Shown here: positions 33,003 through 45,362 of the stretch, in pieces
How positions within the stretch are numbered: the stretch's first letter is position 1
Layout of the letters: every line of letters starts with the position of its first letter
Origin: Buchnera aphidicola (Eriosoma lanigerum)
Lineage (GTDB): Bacteria; Pseudomonadota; Gammaproteobacteria; Enterobacterales; Enterobacteriaceae
Direction of reading: 5' to 3'
DNA length: 64,000 nt
Assembly (NCBI RefSeq): GCF_964059125.1
Contig: NZ_OZ060395.1
Location: 509,680 to 573,679 of the forward strand
Position numbers and translations under genes: made by a program
Notes under the pieces: generated by a model
What the model was told of the DNA's origin: nothing
The model's input: the letters and a program-made list of their open reading frames with translations, nothing else
The model's database searches: none

Positions 33003-33308
33003 TTACCAACTGGATTTTCTTAATCCAGGAATTTCACCTCTCATCGCTGCTTCCCGTACTTTTATACGACTTAATCCAAATTTTCTTAAAAAAGCATGAG
33101 GACGACCAGTTTGATTACATCTATTTCTTTGACGAGATGGACTAGAATCACGAGGTAATTTCTGTAATTTTAATATCGCATTCCACCTATTTTCTTGAGA
33201 TAAACTTAAATCAGAAATAATCGATTTTAATTTCATTCTTTTAATAGAAAATTTAGTAGTCAATTTTATACGTTTTAATTCTCTTGCTTTCATAGACTGT
33301 TTAGCCAT
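33003..33308 (-). CDS. rpsN: 30S ribosomal protein S14
   Basis: Head protein of the 30S subunit. At 101 residues it is the long, zinc-independent (C-minus) form, as in E. coli; the C-terminal half [20 protein letters not shown] is highly conserved. It lies 30 bp after rplE. Confidence 0.99.
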   Translation of the reverse strand: MAKQSMKARELKRIKLTTKFSIKRMKLKSIISDLSLSQENRWNAILKLQKLPRDSSPSRQRNRCNQTGRPHAFLRKFGLSRIKVREAAMRGEIPGLRKSSW

Positions 33309-33338
33309 TATATTTTCCTTATCAACTTGATTGTAATA

Positions 33339-33878
33339 TTATTTACGAAATGGAAAATGAAAAGCAGATAATAAAGCTAAACCTTCACTATCAGATTTTG
33401 CTGTAGTAGTAATCGTAATATCTAATCCACGAACATGATTTATTTTATCATAATTAATTTCAGGGAAAATAATTTGTTCTCTAATACCCATACTATAATT
33501 TCCTCTTCCATCAAAAGATTTTTTTGATAATCCACGAAAATCACGAATTCTAGGTATAGCAATATTAATTAAACGATTAAAAAAATTCCACTTACGTTCA
33601 TTTCTTAATGTAACTTTACAACCAATTGGATAACCTTGTCTAATTTTAAAACTTGCTACTGATTTCTTAGCTTTGGTTATTAAAGCTTTTTGTCCAGTTA
33701 TTAATGATAAATCTGTTAAAGCATGATCTAAAATCTTTTTGTCAGCTCCTGCATCACCTACTCCCATATTTAAAGTAATTTTTTCAATTTTAGGAACTTG
33801 CATAGCAGAACAATAATTAAATTTAATCATGAGTTGCTTAATTACTGTATCTTTATAATACTTATATAGAGTATCCAT
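33339..33878 (-). CDS. rplE: 50S ribosomal protein L5
   Basis: 5S rRNA-binding protein of the central protuberance that touches S13 and P-site tRNA. The 179 residues equal E. coli; [30 protein letters not shown] (here [18 protein letters not shown]) and the C-terminal [12 protein letters not shown] are present. Fourteen bases after rplX. Confidence 0.99.
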   Translation of the reverse strand: MDTLYKYYKDTVIKQLMIKFNYCSAMQVPKIEKITLNMGVGDAGADKKILDHALTDLSLITGQKALITKAKKSVASFKIRQGYPIGCKVTLRNERKWNFFNRLINIAIPRIRDFRGLSKKSFDGRGNYSMGIREQIIFPEINYDKINHVRGLDITITTTAKSDSEGLALLSAFHFPFRK

Positions 33879-33892
33879 TCTTTATCTCCTAT

Positions 33893-34207
33893 TTACTGAA
33901 CTTTTTCTTTATTTGATTTGAAAAATCGTATTTTTTTACCATTTTCAAATCTGAAACCAATTCGATCTGGTTTTTTAGTAATAGAATTATAAATTGCAAC
34001 ATTAGAAATAGAAATACATGATTCTTTTTTTATAATTCCTCCAGTTTGATTTCTAGAAGGAATTGGTTTTTGATGTTTAGTGACTAAATTTACTCCACGT
34101 ATTATAACTTTTTTAGCATTAATAACAGATTGTACAATTCCTTTTTTTCCTTTTTCTTTTCCAGACAATACAAAAACTTCATCATTTTTTTTTATTTTAG
34201 TAGCCAT
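33893..34207 (-). CDS. rplX: 50S ribosomal protein L24
   Basis: Early-assembly large-subunit protein at the tunnel exit. The 104 residues equal E. coli, with the KOW motif at the N-terminus ([20 protein letters not shown]). Fifteen bases after rplN. Confidence 0.98.
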   Translation of the reverse strand: MATKIKKNDEVFVLSGKEKGKKGIVQSVINAKKVIIRGVNLVTKHQKPIPSRNQTGGIIKKESCISISNVAIYNSITKKPDRIGFRFENGKKIRFFKSNKEKVQ

Positions 34208-34222
34208 ACTACATTACCTTAA

Positions 34223-34591
34223 TTACAATACTTCAGGAGCTAATGAAATAATTTTCATAAATTTTTCTATTCTTAATTCACGAGTAACCGGTCCAAAAAT
34301 ACGTGTTCCTAATGGTTGTTCATTATTATTTAAAATGACACAAGCATTATTATCAAAACGAATTAAAGAACCATCAGAACGACGAATACCTTTTTTAGTT
34401 CTAACTATCACTGCTTTTAAAACTTCTCCTTTCTTAACTTTACTTCTTGGAATAGCTTCTTTTACTGCAACTTTAATAATATCTCCAATACTTGCATATC
34501 TTCTTCTTGATCCACCTAAAACTTTAATACACATAACTGAACGAGCACCTGAATTATCAGCAATATTTAACACTGTTTGTGTTTGTATCAT
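34223..34591 (-). CDS. rplN: 50S ribosomal protein L14
   Basis: Forms an intersubunit bridge with 16S helix 44. The 122 residues (E. coli 123) open [27 protein letters not shown], shared in large part with E. coli. First gene of the spc operon, 80 bp after rpsQ; a spc promoter may lie in that gap but is not evident. Confidence 0.99.
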   Translation of the reverse strand: MIQTQTVLNIADNSGARSVMCIKVLGGSRRRYASIGDIIKVAVKEAIPRSKVKKGEVLKAVIVRTKKGIRRSDGSLIRFDNNACVILNNNEQPLGTRIFGPVTRELRIEKFMKIISLAPEVL

Positions 34592-34671
34592 AAAAAACTC
34601 CGTAAAAAAAAAATTTTAAATATTACTAATACTTCAAATTTATAGTTAAATTATAATTTAATAACATATTA

Positions 34672-34929
34672 TTAAGATATACTTTTTTCAACAATACGGA
34701 CAAGTTTCCATGATTTAGTTTTAGAAATAGGACGACATTCACAAATTTCTACTATATCACCCTCTTTACATTCATTTTTTTCATCATGAACATGTAATTT
34801 CGTAGTACGTTTAATAAATTTTCCATATAAATTATGTTTTACTAATCTTTCAATTGCTACAACAATTGACTTTTGCATTTTATCACTTATAACACAACCA
34901 TTCAATAAACGACTATTTTTAACTTTCAT
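34672..34929 (-). CDS. rpsQ: 30S ribosomal protein S17
   Basis: Primary 16S-binding protein with an OB fold. From this ATG it has 85 residues (E. coli 84): [18 protein letters not shown] aligns with the E. coli N-terminus, and [18 protein letters not shown] is conserved. A GTG five codons upstream would also open the frame but has no match and no ribosome site. Either way the gene overlaps rpmC (11 bp from the chosen start), indicating coupled translation. Confidence 0.95.
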   Translation of the reverse strand: MKVKNSRLLNGCVISDKMQKSIVVAIERLVKHNLYGKFIKRTTKLHVHDEKNECKEGDIVEICECRPISKTKSWKLVRIVEKSIS

Positions 34930-35110
34930 TTGTGTTTTTTTCACTTAATAATGTTTTAATTCGAGAAATATTACGACGTACATTTTTTAATAAATGAAAT
35001 TTCTGTAATTTACCTGATGATAATTGAATTTTTAAATTAAATTGTTCTCTACATAAAGCTAACAATTCTTCTTGTAACTCATTTTCTTTTTTTAGTTGTA
35101 ATTCATTCAT
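34919..35110 (-). CDS. rpmC: 50S ribosomal protein L29
   Basis: Small helical hairpin protein at the tunnel exit near the trigger factor and SRP docking site. 63 residues, as in E. coli; [21 protein letters not shown] and [20 protein letters not shown] are recognisable. Six bases after rplP. Confidence 0.97.
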   Translation of the reverse strand: MNELQLKKENELQEELLALCREQFNLKIQLSSGKLQKFHLLKNVRRNISRIKTLLSEKNTNES

Positions 35111-35116
35111 ATTAAA

Positions 35117-35521
35117 TTATCTCTTGAAAACAAAAGTAGTTTTAACAGGTAATTTAGAAGCAGCTAATTTAAAAGCTTCTCTTGATTGTTCTTCAGATAT
35201 ACCAGAAACTTCATATAATATTTTCCCTGGTTGTACTAAAGCCACCCAATATTCAACATTTCCCTTACCTTTACCCATTCTTACCTCTAGTGGTTTTTGA
35301 GTAATAGGTTTATCTGGAAATATACGAATCCACATTTTTCCTTGACGTTTAACTGCTCTAGTTATTGTTCTTCTAGCAGATTCAATTTGACGTGCAGTTA
35401 ATCTACCTCTATCAATAGCTTTTAAACCAAATGAACCAAAATGTACGTCTGTACCTACAGCCAATCCACGATTTCTACCTTTATGCATTTTTCGAAATTT
35501 CGTTCGCTTTGGTTGAAACAT
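35117..35521 (-). CDS. rplP: 50S ribosomal protein L16
   Basis: Large-subunit protein near the A site. From this start 134 residues (E. coli 136), beginning [19 protein letters not shown]. An ATG two codons upstream overlaps the rpsC stop, but the AGGAGG ribosome site directly abuts it; the ATG chosen here lies six bases from AGGAGG, the normal distance, and matches the E. coli start. Confidence 0.98.
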   Translation of the reverse strand: MFQPKRTKFRKMHKGRNRGLAVGTDVHFGSFGLKAIDRGRLTARQIESARRTITRAVKRQGKMWIRIFPDKPITQKPLEVRMGKGKGNVEYWVALVQPGKILYEVSGISEEQSREAFKLAASKLPVKTTFVFKR

Positions 35522-35523
35522 AT

Positions 35524-36234
35524 TCATCCTCCTAACTTACGATTTTTTCGATTCTGTTTCTTTTGTGAAATAACAGATTTTTCTAGAGGATTAATAATAG
35601 ACATTCCATCTAAAATTTCCCCTTTGAAAATCCACACTTTAACACCAATAACACCATATGTAGTATGTGCTTCTGCAGTATTATATTCAATATCTGCTCG
35701 TAATGTATGTAACGGTACACGTCCTTCCCTATACCATTCAGTACGAGCTATTTCTGTACCACCTAATCTTCCACTAACTTCTACTTTAATACCTTTAGCA
35801 CCTTGACGAATACTATTTTGTACAGCTCTTTTCATAGCCCTACGAAACATCACTCTTCTTTCTAATTGAGAACTAATACTATCTGCAACTAATTTTGCAT
35901 CTAATTCAGGTTTTTTAATTTCTGAAATATTAATTTGAGCGGGAACTCCAGAAATAGTAGATATTACCTTTCTTAATTTATCTACATCTTCTCCCTTTTT
36001 ACCAATTACAATCCCAGGACGTGCTGTATAGATAGTTACTCTAATACTTTTAGCAGGCCTTTCTATAATAATTTTTGATATAAAAGCTTTAGATAATTTT
36101 TGCATTAAAAATTTTCTAACTTTAAAATCACTATCTAAATAATTTGCAAAATTTTTACTATTTGCAAACCAAATAGAATTCCAAGATTTAATTATACCTA
36201 ATCGCATCCCATTAGGATGAACTTTTTGTCCCAT
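35524..36234 (-). CDS. rpsC: 30S ribosomal protein S3
   Basis: Head protein at the mRNA entry channel with helicase activity. The 236 residues (E. coli 233) begin [20 protein letters not shown]; the KH domain shows VIGKKGEDV, and the C-terminal domain [24 protein letters not shown] is unchanged. Its stop lies against the rplP start region, with the rplP ribosome site inside the last rpsC codons. Confidence 0.99.
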   Translation of the reverse strand: MGQKVHPNGMRLGIIKSWNSIWFANSKNFANYLDSDFKVRKFLMQKLSKAFISKIIIERPAKSIRVTIYTARPGIVIGKKGEDVDKLRKVISTISGVPAQINISEIKKPELDAKLVADSISSQLERRVMFRRAMKRAVQNSIRQGAKGIKVEVSGRLGGTEIARTEWYREGRVPLHTLRADIEYNTAEAHTTYGVIGVKVWIFKGEILDGMSIINPLEKSVISQKKQNRKNRKLGG

Positions 36235-36266
36235 ACTAGCTTTCTCCAGAAGAAGTGAATAATTTA

Positions 36267-36593
36267 TTATTCTACTACTACAGTAATATGACTTGTACGT
36301 TTTAAAATTCTATCAGCACGCCCTTTAGCACGAGGCATCATACGTTTCATTGTAGGACCTTCATCAACTAAAATTTTTGTTACTTTTAATCCATCTAAAT
36401 CAGTACCATTATTATGTTCAGCATTAGCGATAGCTGATTCTAATACTTTTTTTAACAACAACGAAGATTTTTTGTTCGTATATGTTAAAATATCTAATGC
36501 TTTTGAGATAGTTTTTCCACGTATTAAATTTGCTACTAAACGAATTTTTTGAGCTGAAGCATTAGCTTGTTTATATTTAGCTAGAGATTCCAT
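36267..36593 (-). CDS. rplV: 50S ribosomal protein L22
   Basis: Lines the peptide exit tunnel. The 108 residues (E. coli 110) start [20 protein letters not shown] and keep the tunnel hairpin region [20 protein letters not shown] (Lys, Arg-rich). Only the last few residues are missing. It follows rpsS after four bases. Confidence 0.98.
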   Translation of the reverse strand: MESLAKYKQANASAQKIRLVANLIRGKTISKALDILTYTNKKSSLLLKKVLESAIANAEHNNGTDLDGLKVTKILVDEGPTMKRMMPRAKGRADRILKRTSHITVVVE

Positions 36594-36597
36594 CTAT

Positions 36598-36897
36598 CTA
36601 TGTTCCTTTTTTTGTACTAGACACTTTTTTTGTTTTTTTATCTGCTAAATGCCCTTTATATGTTCTCGTAGGAGAAAATTCACCTAACTTATGTCCTACC
36701 ATTTCTTCAGATATAAAAATAGGAATATGTTGTCTACCATTATGAACAGATATAGTTAATCCAATCATATTTGGGAAAATAGTTGAACGACGAGACCAAG
36801 TCTTTAAAGGTTTTTTTACATTATTTAACACAGCGTTTTCTACTTTTTTAAATAAACTAACATCTATAAAAGGTCCTTTTTTTAATGATCTTGGCAT
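36598..36897 (-). CDS. rpsS: 30S ribosomal protein S19
   Basis: Head protein paired with S13. From [12 protein letters not shown] it has 99 residues, a few more than E. coli (92) because of a Lys/Ser/Thr-rich tail ([11 protein letters not shown]). AAGGA lies seven bases before this ATG; an ATG 21 bp upstream would add unmatched residues. [23 protein letters not shown] is conserved. Confidence 0.97.
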   Translation of the reverse strand: MPRSLKKGPFIDVSLFKKVENAVLNNVKKPLKTWSRRSTIFPNMIGLTISVHNGRQHIPIFISEEMVGHKLGEFSPTRTYKGHLADKKTKKVSSTKKGT

Positions 36898-36920
36898 ATA
36901 CTGATCCTTTATTATCATTA

Positions 36921-37739
36921 TTAATTTCTATGACGTAAAATATATTTTTCCGTACGTTTGTTTTTTCTAGTTTTTTTACCTTTTGTTTGTGTTCCCCAAG
37001 GACTTACTGGGTGTTTTCCAAAATTTCTTCCTTCACCACCTCCATGAGGATGATCAACTGGATTCATTGCTGTACCTCTTACAGTAGGACGAATACCTCT
37101 CCAACGTGAAGCTCCAGCCTTACCTAATACACGTAACATATGTTCAGAATTACCTACTTCTCCTATTGTAGCTCTACAATTTGATTCTACTTTTCTCATT
37201 TCACCTGATCGTAAGCGTAAACTAACATACATTGATTCTCTTGATACCAGTTGTACATAACTTCCAGCAGAACGAGCTAATTGCCCTCCTTTTCCTGGTT
37301 TTATTTCAACATTATGCAACATAGTTCCAACAGGAATATATTTCATTGGTAAAGAATGACCAATTTTAATATTTGCTTGTAACCCAGAAACGATAGTATC
37401 TCCGATTTTTAATCCTTTAGGAGCTATAATATATCTTCGATTTCCATCCTGGTATAAAATTAATGCAATGTTAGCAGAACGATTGGGATCATATTCAAAA
37501 CGTTCTACTTTACCTAAGATGTTATCTTTGTTTCTTTTAAAATCAATAATTCTATACGATTTTTTATGTCCTCCTCCTATATGTCGTGTGGTAATATGTC
37601 CATGATTATTTCTTCCTCCAGTTTTAATTTTCTTTTTTAATAATAAAGAACAAGGACGACCTTTATATAATTCTGGATTGACAACCTTAATGACATGACG
37701 ACGACCAGGCGATGTCGGTTTACATTTAACTAGTGCCAT
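36921..37739 (-). CDS. rplB: 50S ribosomal protein L2
   Basis: Essential for subunit joining and the peptidyl-transferase centre. From [15 protein letters not shown] it has 272 residues (E. coli 273), with the conserved [23 protein letters not shown] segment containing the functional His. GGAGAA precedes the ATG. A longer frame starting 33 bp upstream overlaps rplW and lacks similarity. Confidence 0.99.
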   Translation of the reverse strand: MALVKCKPTSPGRRHVIKVVNPELYKGRPCSLLLKKKIKTGGRNNHGHITTRHIGGGHKKSYRIIDFKRNKDNILGKVERFEYDPNRSANIALILYQDGNRRYIIAPKGLKIGDTIVSGLQANIKIGHSLPMKYIPVGTMLHNVEIKPGKGGQLARSAGSYVQLVSRESMYVSLRLRSGEMRKVESNCRATIGEVGNSEHMLRVLGKAGASRWRGIRPTVRGTAMNPVDHPHGGGEGRNFGKHPVSPWGTQTKGKKTRKNKRTEKYILRHRN

Positions 37740-37758
37740 TATACAATTTCTCCAAATA

Positions 37759-38061
37759 CTACTTGTTTCCAATTCCTATAAAATCTATGTTTTCACCCTT
37801 ATATAAGCTAACATATGCTTTTTTCCATTTTTTTCCATAAATAATATGATTTCTATTTTTTTTATTTTTTCCTTTTACTATTAAAGTATTAACATTTTTT
37901 ACTTTAATATTAAATAATTTTTGAATAGCTGTTTTAATTTCAAATTTATTAACTGATCTATCAACTTTCAAGACAACTGTATGTTTTTTTTCTATCAACA
38001 TAGATGACTTTTCTGAGATATGTTTAGCCAGCAATACTTTAAATAATTTATCATTATTCAT
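37759..38061 (-). CDS. rplW: 50S ribosomal protein L23
   Basis: Tunnel-exit protein that docks trigger factor and SRP. From this ATG it has 100 residues, exactly the E. coli length. The ATG overlaps the rplD stop (ATGA, 4 bp), so translation is coupled. [20 protein letters not shown] aligns with the E. coli core; the extended loop ([22 protein letters not shown]) is Asn/Lys-rich. Upstream in-frame starts lie inside rplD and are ignored. Confidence 0.97.
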   Translation of the reverse strand: MNNDKLFKVLLAKHISEKSSMLIEKKHTVVLKVDRSVNKFEIKTAIQKLFNIKVKNVNTLIVKGKNKKNRNHIIYGKKWKKAYVSLYKGENIDFIGIGNK

Positions 38062-38669
38062 GATATCAACATTTCCTCTAGTTTCTTTATAGCATCTACG
38101 GTTATAACTACTTGTTGACAAGCAATTAAACTGATAGGATCTACAGAAACAACATTCTTTACATTTACTTTATGCAAATTTCGAGAAGCTAATAATAACG
38201 TATTATCTATTTTATCAGTAATAATTAATATATTTTTTAGTAACTTTGTAATTTTTAATTTTTCCAGTAACAATCTAGTTTTTGGTAAATCAATAGAAAA
38301 TTTACTAAATATTATTAATCTTTTTTGACGTACTAACTCAGAAAAAATACTTTTTAATGCACCTTTATACATTTTTTTGTTAACTTTTTTAATATAATTT
38401 TTTGTTTCAGCCGCAAAAGTTACTCCACCAGAGCGCCAAAGAGGACTTCTAATCGAACCTACTCTTGCACGACCAGTCCCTTTTTGACGCCAAGGTTTTT
38501 TTCCAGAACCAGAAACTTCTGCACGACTTTTTTGACCTTTTGTTCCTTGTCTGGTACCAGCAGAATAAGCAACCACTACTTGATGAACTAATGCTTCATT
38601 AAAATCAAGTCCAAACACTACTTCAGAAACAGAAATCATTGTTTGTACATCCGTTAGTGCTAATTCCAT
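38058..38669 (-). CDS. rplD: 50S ribosomal protein L4
   Basis: Lines the exit tunnel; in E. coli it also represses its own S10 operon through the leader mRNA. From [16 protein letters not shown] it has 203 residues (E. coli 201). [29 protein letters not shown] is essentially that of E. coli. The start has GGAAGG upstream. A possible earlier GTG/ATG start overlapping rplC would add 13 unmatched residues. Confidence 0.98.
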   Translation of the reverse strand: MELALTDVQTMISVSEVVFGLDFNEALVHQVVVAYSAGTRQGTKGQKSRAEVSGSGKKPWRQKGTGRARVGSIRSPLWRSGGVTFAAETKNYIKKVNKKMYKGALKSIFSELVRQKRLIIFSKFSIDLPKTRLLLEKLKITKLLKNILIITDKIDNTLLLASRNLHKVNVKNVVSVDPISLIACQQVVITVDAIKKLEEMLIS

Positions 38670-38682
38670 TACCTTCCACTCC

Positions 38683-39312
38683 TTAGGTCTTAACAGCGGG
38701 TTTGACAATTAAATCACTACCTGTTGAACCAGGGACAGAACCTTTTACCAAAAGAATGTTTCGGTTTGTGTCAATACGTACTATTTTTAAATTTTGTACT
38801 GTCACTTGATGATTACCTAATTGCCCTGACATTTTTTTACCTTTAAAAACTTTACCTGGTGTTTGATTTTGACCAATAGATCCAGGAACACGATGAGACA
38901 AAGAATTACCATGAGTTGCATCCTGTGTACTAAAATTCCAACGTTTTACTGTTCCAGAAAATCCTTTTCCTTTAGATGTACCAGTAATATCTACTTTATG
39001 AACATTTATTAAAATATCTAAATGAATAACTTGACCAACCATAAATTTTTCATGTGATGTTATACAAAATTCCCATAATCCTCTTCCAGCCACAACAGAA
39101 GATTTAATAAAATGACCTTGTTGAGGTTTATTAAGACGATTTAACTTTTTTTCTCCAGTAGTTACTTGAATAGCACGATAATTATCTTTTTCTTTTGTTT
39201 TAATTTGAGTAACTCTATTTGGTTCTATATTAATTACAGTAACTGGAATAGACATCCCTTCTTTAGTAAATAAACGAGTCATTCCAATTTTTTTTCCAAC
39301 TAAACCTACCAC
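38683..39312 (-). CDS. rplC: 50S ribosomal protein L3
   Basis: Early-assembly protein whose long loop reaches the peptidyl-transferase centre. The 209 residues equal E. coli. The conserved loop [26 protein letters not shown], including the Gln that is methylated in E. coli (GxIGQ), is present. It follows rpsJ after 31 bp. Confidence 0.99.
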   Translation of the reverse strand: MVGLVGKKIGMTRLFTKEGMSIPVTVINIEPNRVTQIKTKEKDNYRAIQVTTGEKKLNRLNKPQQGHFIKSSVVAGRGLWEFCITSHEKFMVGQVIHLDILINVHKVDITGTSKGKGFSGTVKRWNFSTQDATHGNSLSHRVPGSIGQNQTPGKVFKGKKMSGQLGNHQVTVQNLKIVRIDTNRNILLVKGSVPGSTGSDLIVKPAVKT

Positions 39313-39343
39313 TGTTTTCTCCTTAATTACTTTATTATCTCAA

Positions 39344-40177
<834 letters not shown>

Positions 40178-41362
40178 CTAATTTAAAACTTTAGATACTA
40201 CACCAGCTCCTACTGTACGACCACCTTCTCGAATAGCAAAACGTAATCCATCAGACATTGCAATAGGATGAATTAAGGTTACCACCATTTTGATATTATC
40301 TCCTGGCATTACCATTTCTATTCCTTCTGGTAACTCTATAGATCCAGTAACATCAGTAGTACGAAAATAAAATTGAGGTCGATACCCTTTAAAAAAAGGA
40401 GTATGTCTACCACCTTCCTCTTTAGATAACACATATACTTCAGATTCAAATTTCATGTGAGGATGAATAGTACCAGGTTTAGCTAATACTTGACCTCTTT
40501 CTATTTCGTCTCGCTTAGTACCTCTTAATAAAACTCCTACATTTTCTCCCGCTCTACCTTCATCTAATAATTTTCTAAACATTTCAACACCTGTACAAGT
40601 GGTCTTAATAGTAGGTTGAATACCAACAATTTCTACTTCTTCTCCTATCTTAATAACACCACTTTCGACTCTACCTGTAACTACAGTACCTCTACCTGAA
40701 ATAGAAAAGACATCTTCTATAGGTAATAAAAAAGGTTGTTCTATTGCTCTCTTTGGTTCAGGAATATAAGTATCTAGAAAATTAGATAAATCAATAATTT
40801 TAGATTCCCAAACAGGATCACCTTCTAATGCTTTTAAAGCTGAACCACGTATGATAGGAGTATCATCTCCTGGAAAGTTATATTGAGTTAACAAATCTCT
40901 AACTTCCATTTCTACTAATTCTAATAATTCTTCATCATCAACCATATCACATTTATTAAGAAAAACAATAATATATGGAACACCTACTTGACGTCCTAAC
41001 AATATATGTTCTCTTGTTTGAGGCATAGGACCATCTGTGGCAGCAACAACTAATATAGCACCATCCATTTGTGCTGCACCAGTAATCATATTTTTTATAT
41101 AATCAGCATGTCCAGGACAATCTACATGTGCATAATGTCGAACTAATGTATCATATTCAACATGAGATGTATTGATTGTAATACCCCTAGCTTTTTCTTC
41201 TGGGGCATTATCTATTTGATCAAAAGCATAAGCTGATCCACCATGAGTTTTTGCTAAAACAGTTGTTATAGCAGCTGTCAAAGTAGTTTTACCATGATCT
41301 ACATGACCTATAGTACCAACATTAATATGAGGTTTAGAACGATTAAATTTTTCTTTAGACAT
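40178..41362 (-). CDS. tuf: Elongation factor Tu
   Basis: GTPase bringing aminoacyl-tRNA to the ribosome. From [15 protein letters not shown] it has 394 residues, as in E. coli. G1 GHVDHGKT is at 19-26, G3 DCPGH near 81-85 and NKCD near 136-139; domains II and III follow. AAGGA stands seven bases before this ATG; the directly preceding ATG and a start 42 bp upstream are less likely. It is the only tuf copy in the window and ends the str operon, about 97 bp after fusA. Confidence 0.99.
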   Translation of the reverse strand: MSKEKFNRSKPHINVGTIGHVDHGKTTLTAAITTVLAKTHGGSAYAFDQIDNAPEEKARGITINTSHVEYDTLVRHYAHVDCPGHADYIKNMITGAAQMDGAILVVAATDGPMPQTREHILLGRQVGVPYIIVFLNKCDMVDDEELLELVEMEVRDLLTQYNFPGDDTPIIRGSALKALEGDPVWESKIIDLSNFLDTYIPEPKRAIEQPFLLPIEDVFSISGRGTVVTGRVESGVIKIGEEVEIVGIQPTIKTTCTGVEMFRKLLDEGRAGENVGVLLRGTKRDEIERGQVLAKPGTIHPHMKFESEVYVLSKEEGGRHTPFFKGYRPQFYFRTTDVTGSIELPEGIEMVMPGDNIKMVVTLIHPIAMSDGLRFAIREGGRTVGAGVVSKVLN

Positions 41363-41458
41363 CATTGTATCCTTATATATATAATATGTAATAATATTAA
41401 ACAATACGAAATAGTATATATAATATTTTTAAACTATAATTTTTATTAATAAAAATAT

Positions 41459-43564
41459 TTAATTATCCCTATTTTTAACAATTGTATCAGAAATATGAGA
41501 TGGAGCTTCTGAATACTGTAAAAACTCCATAGAATAAGAAGCACGACCTTGAGTCTGAGAACGTAAATCAGTAGCATATCCAAACATTTCAGACAAAGGT
41601 ATACGAGCTTGAATAATTTTATTTGATGAAGTATCACTCATACCTTCAATGATTCCTCTACGACGACTTAAATCACCTATGACATCACCCATATAATCAT
41701 CAGGAGTTTCAACTTCAACTTTCATTATTGGTTCTAATAATACAGGATTAGCTTTATTAAATGCATTTTTAAAAGCTATTGAGGCAGCAATTTTAAATGC
41801 TAATTCAGAAGAATCTACATCATGATATGAACCAAAACATAAACGAACTCCAATATCCACAACAGGATATCCAGCTAATGGTCCAAACTTTAATTGTTCT
41901 TGAATACCTTTGTTCACAGCAGGAATATATTCTCCAGGAATAACTCCACCTTTTATTTCGTTTAAAAATAAATACCCCTCTTTTCCAGGTTCTAAAGGAA
42001 ACAAATCTATTACAACATGACCATACTGTCCTCTTCCACCAGACTGTTTAATATGTCTACCTTCAATATTTTCAACTGTATTTCGAATAGTTTCTCTATA
42101 AGCAACTTGTGGTTTTCCTATATTAGCTTCTACACTAAATTCACGTTTCATTCTATCAACAATAATTTCTAAATGTAACTCTCCCATTCCTGCAATAATT
42201 GTTTGATTAGACTCATGATCAATCCATACTCGAAAAGATGGATCTTCTTTAGCTAGTCTAGATAAAGCCTGACCCATCCTTTCTTGATCTATATTCGTTT
42301 TCGGTTCAACAGAAATAGAAATTACAGGTTCAGGAAATTCCATTTTTTCCAAAACTATAATGTGATTAACATCACATAAAGTATCACCTGTAGTAACATT
42401 TTTTAAACCTATTGCAGCTGCAATATCACCTGCTCGTACTTCTTTAACTTCTTCTCTTTTATTTGCATGCATTTGTACTATTCGACCAAATCGTTCTTTT
42501 TGAGATTTGACAGAATTAAGTACAACATCACCAGAACTAACCATACCTGAATATACTCGAAAAAAAGTTAAATTACCTACAAAAGGATCTGAAGCAATTT
42601 TAAAAGCTAAAGCTGAAAAAGGCTCTGTATCATCTGAAAGTCTAATATTTAATGAAGAATTGTTGTTAGAAATATCTTGAATAGATTGTACGTCAGTAGG
42701 AGAGGGTAAATATTCAATAATTGAATCTAATAATGCTTGTACTCCTTTATTTTTAAAGGCTGATCCACAAGTTACTAACATAATTTCATTATTTAAAGCA
42801 CGTTTTCGTAACGCTAGTTTAATTTCATTAATCGTCAGTGACTTACCAGTTAAATATTTTTCCATAATATCTTCATCCGCTTCAGCAGCTGATTCAACTA
42901 ATTTCTGACGCCAATGTTCTGCTGTATCTAACATATCTATAGGAATATTTTCATAAGTAAAAGTCACTCCTTGATCTATTTCGTTCCAATTAATTGCCTT
43001 CATTTTAATAATATCAATAACACCAGTAAATTTTTCTTCAGAGCCTATAGGTATTTGTAATGGAACTGGATTAGCTACTAATCTGTTTTTTATTTGATCA
43101 ATTACTTTAAAAAAATCAGCACCCATACGATCCATTTTATTTATAAATGCTATACGAGGTACTTTATATTTGTTAGCTTGACGCCATACTGTTTCTGATT
43201 GAGGCTGAACTCCTCCTACTGCACAATATATCATGACCACACCATCTAAAACACGCATAGATCGTTCTACTTCTATTGTGAAATCTACATGTCCAGGAGT
43301 ATCAATGATATTAATTCTATGTGAAGGAAATTGTTTTGCCATCCCTGACCAAAATGTGGTGGTAGCAGCAGAAGTAATTGTAATTCCCCTTTCTTGCTCT
43401 TGTTCCATCCAATCCATAGTAGCAGCTCCATCATGAACTTCACCAATTTTATGATTAATTCCAGTATAAAATAAAATCCGTTCAGTAGTAGTTGTTTTTC
43501 CTGCGTCTATATGAGCACTAATACCAATATTTCTATAATATATAATGGGGGTTTTACGTGACAT
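41459..43564 (-). CDS. fusA: Elongation factor G
   Basis: GTPase that moves tRNAs and mRNA during translocation and, with RRF, recycles ribosomes. The 701 residues (E. coli 704) show G1 AHIDAGKT at 17-24, [19 protein letters not shown] and the C-terminal domain IV loop region [15 protein letters not shown]. It lies between rpsG and tuf as in the E. coli str operon. Confidence 0.99.
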   Translation of the reverse strand: MSRKTPIIYYRNIGISAHIDAGKTTTTERILFYTGINHKIGEVHDGAATMDWMEQEQERGITITSAATTTFWSGMAKQFPSHRINIIDTPGHVDFTIEVERSMRVLDGVVMIYCAVGGVQPQSETVWRQANKYKVPRIAFINKMDRMGADFFKVIDQIKNRLVANPVPLQIPIGSEEKFTGVIDIIKMKAINWNEIDQGVTFTYENIPIDMLDTAEHWRQKLVESAAEADEDIMEKYLTGKSLTINEIKLALRKRALNNEIMLVTCGSAFKNKGVQALLDSIIEYLPSPTDVQSIQDISNNNSSLNIRLSDDTEPFSALAFKIASDPFVGNLTFFRVYSGMVSSGDVVLNSVKSQKERFGRIVQMHANKREEVKEVRAGDIAAAIGLKNVTTGDTLCDVNHIIVLEKMEFPEPVISISVEPKTNIDQERMGQALSRLAKEDPSFRVWIDHESNQTIIAGMGELHLEIIVDRMKREFSVEANIGKPQVAYRETIRNTVENIEGRHIKQSGGRGQYGHVVIDLFPLEPGKEGYLFLNEIKGGVIPGEYIPAVNKGIQEQLKFGPLAGYPVVDIGVRLCFGSYHDVDSSELAFKIAASIAFKNAFNKANPVLLEPIMKVEVETPDDYMGDVIGDLSRRRGIIEGMSDTSSNKIIQARIPLSEMFGYATDLRSQTQGRASYSMEFLQYSEAPSHISDTIVKNRDN

Positions 43565-43627
43565 TAGATTCCTGTAGTATATTGTGTTATTACTATATCA
43601 ATTTTAAAAATATATGTAAAAATATGA

Positions 43628-44098
43628 TTACCAACGATAATGCGCAAAAGCTTTATTAGCTTCTGCCATTCGATGTACATCTTCTTTTTTTCGAACAGCT
43701 GTTCCTTTGTTTTCTAATGCTTCAAATAATTCATTTGATAAACGTAACGCCATAGATTTATCATTTCTCTTTCTTGCTGATTCAATAATCCATCTCATAG
43801 CTAATGCATTTCTTCTAACAGGTCGTACTTCTACAGGAACTTGATAAGTGGATCCACCTACTCTTCTGGACTTTACTTCTACTGTAGGACGAACATTATC
43901 TAACGCTAAATCAAAACTTTCTAATTCAGTTTTTTTTGTACGTTGAGATAAATTTTTTAAAGCTTTATATACAATTACTTCTGCTATTGATTTTTTTCCA
44001 TCAATCATTAATATATTAATAAATTTAGCTAATAATTCAGAATGGTGTTTTGGATCCGGTAAAATCTTTCTATGACCTACTATACGACGTCTTGGCAT
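43628..44098 (-). CDS. rpsG: 30S ribosomal protein S7
   Basis: Starts assembly of the 30S head; in E. coli it also represses the str operon. The 156 residues match the short E. coli B form, beginning [36 protein letters not shown] is conserved. It is 83 bp after rpsL, where the E. coli S7-binding intercistronic structure would be. Confidence 0.99.
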   Translation of the reverse strand: MPRRRIVGHRKILPDPKHHSELLAKFINILMIDGKKSIAEVIVYKALKNLSQRTKKTELESFDLALDNVRPTVEVKSRRVGGSTYQVPVEVRPVRRNALAMRWIIESARKRNDKSMALRLSNELFEALENKGTAVRKKEDVHRMAEANKAFAHYRW

Positions 44099-44181
44099 AA
44101 TTAATTAATCCTTAACCAATTTTTCTTAAAATAATAATAATTTATATAACACTCATAAGATAATCAAAATATATATTTAAT

Positions 44182-44556
44182 TTATTTTTTTATTTTTTTG
44201 ACCCCATATTTTGATCTACTAGTTTTTCTTTCTTTTACTCCTGCACAATCTAAAGCTCCACGAACGACATGATATCTAACACCAGGAAGATCTTTAACTC
44301 TACCTCCTCGTATTAAAATTACAGAATGTTCCTGTAAATTATGTCCTTCACCTCCAATATATGAGGTAACTTCAAAACCATTAGTTAATCGTACTCTACA
44401 CACTTTTCGTAAAGCAGAATTTGGTTTTTTTGGAGTGGTAGTATATACTCGAATACATACTCCTCTTTTTTGAGGAGATCCTGTTAAAGCAGGAACATCA
44501 CTTTTCATTATTTTTTTTAATCTAGGTCTACGAACTAACTGATTAACTGTTGACAT
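44182..44556 (-). CDS. rpsL: 30S ribosomal protein S12
   Basis: Decoding-centre protein. The 124 residues equal E. coli; [21 protein letters not shown] and [13 protein letters not shown] are unchanged, so the positions that give streptomycin resistance when mutated carry the sensitive-type residues (Lys43 and Lys88 region). First gene of the str operon, 112 bp after tusB. Confidence 0.99.
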   Translation of the reverse strand: MSTVNQLVRRPRLKKIMKSDVPALTGSPQKRGVCIRVYTTTPKKPNSALRKVCRVRLTNGFEVTSYIGGEGHNLQEHSVILIRGGRVKDLPGVRYHVVRGALDCAGVKERKTSRSKYGVKKIKK

Positions 44557-44668
44557 ACTTATTCCTAATTAAATAAATTTAACTAAAATGTTTTAAAAAT
44601 ATAAAAAATAATATGTTATTACATTAACTATAATAAATATAAAATTATTAATAAAAATAATTAAAATA

Positions 44669-44959
44669 CTACCAATTTATTTGTTTGTTATGCTTAACAG
44701 TTAAATTAATAAAGTAATTATAATTTACTACAGAAAATAATGATGATATATGTAAACTTAAACCACGAGCTATAATGTCTTCTCGTAATACATATAATTT
44801 CTCTATTAAAGGAAAATGTAATTTTTTTAAAAAAATATTATTTTGTACAGAAATTAACACTCCATCTTGTAAAGCAATAAAATCATCATCTACACTTATC
44901 ATCTTTGCAAGCAAATTTATATTACAATGAAAAGGAGAATTGATAAGCATGTGTAACAT
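44669..44959 (-). CDS. tusB: Sulfur-relay protein TusB
   Basis: Subunit of the TusBCD complex, which passes sulfur from TusA to TusE for 2-thiouridine at tRNA position 34. The 96 residues match TusB (E. coli 95): MLHMLINSPFHCNIN at the start and the motif DDFIALQDGVL with the short C-terminus. Sequence similarity alone would be modest; the tusD-tusC-tusB order before rpsL, as in E. coli, makes it firm. It follows tusC after 13 bp. Confidence 0.9.
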   Translation of the reverse strand: MLHMLINSPFHCNINLLAKMISVDDDFIALQDGVLISVQNNIFLKKLHFPLIEKLYVLREDIIARGLSLHISSLFSVVNYNYFINLTVKHNKQINW

Positions 44960-44972
44960 ACTATAGTATTCC

Positions 44973-45335
44973 TTAAAAATTCAGAATAAAATCATAAGAA
45001 TTAATATATTTATAAAAATTAATAATATCTAAATATTTCACTTTTAATAATAATATAGAAGTACTAGATAATCCTCTATCTTCTAAAGATTTATTGCAAC
45101 AATAAATCGTTTTCACTCCATATGTAGGTAATAGTAATAGTGCAGAAACATAATTACGTAATAAAATTTGTTTTGGTTGTTGGTTAGGAATTAATTGGAA
45201 TACTCCATCTCCAATAAAAAACAGTCCAATTTTTTTTAATACTAACGATGCAGATAAAACTGCATCTACTCCTTCTAGTCCTATACTAGTACCATACGGT
45301 GCATGGGAAAATATAAATGCAATAGATTTTTTCAT
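44973..45335 (-). CDS. tusC: Sulfur-relay protein TusC
   Basis: Second TusBCD subunit; 120 residues from MKKSIAFIFSHAPYGT (E. coli TusC 119, MKRIAFVFSTAPHGT). GVFQLIPNQQP and the terminal YDFILNF are characteristic. An ATG six codons upstream (MFFLNV) has no counterpart. There is no clear ribosome site; the gene lies 27 bp after tusD and is likely read from the same mRNA. Confidence 0.93.
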   Translation of the reverse strand: MKKSIAFIFSHAPYGTSIGLEGVDAVLSASLVLKKIGLFFIGDGVFQLIPNQQPKQILLRNYVSALLLLPTYGVKTIYCCNKSLEDRGLSSTSILLLKVKYLDIINFYKYINSYDFILNF

Positions 45336-45362
45336 AACATTTAAGAAAAACAAAGATCAATA

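Noticed and set aside
34080-34619. 179-codon plus-strand frame
   Set aside because: Antisense to rplN and rplX, whose minus-strand proteins are unmistakable; its length is a by-product of codon bias.
35441-35806. 121-codon plus-strand frame
   Set aside because: Antisense to rplP and rpsC, with no recognisable protein features.
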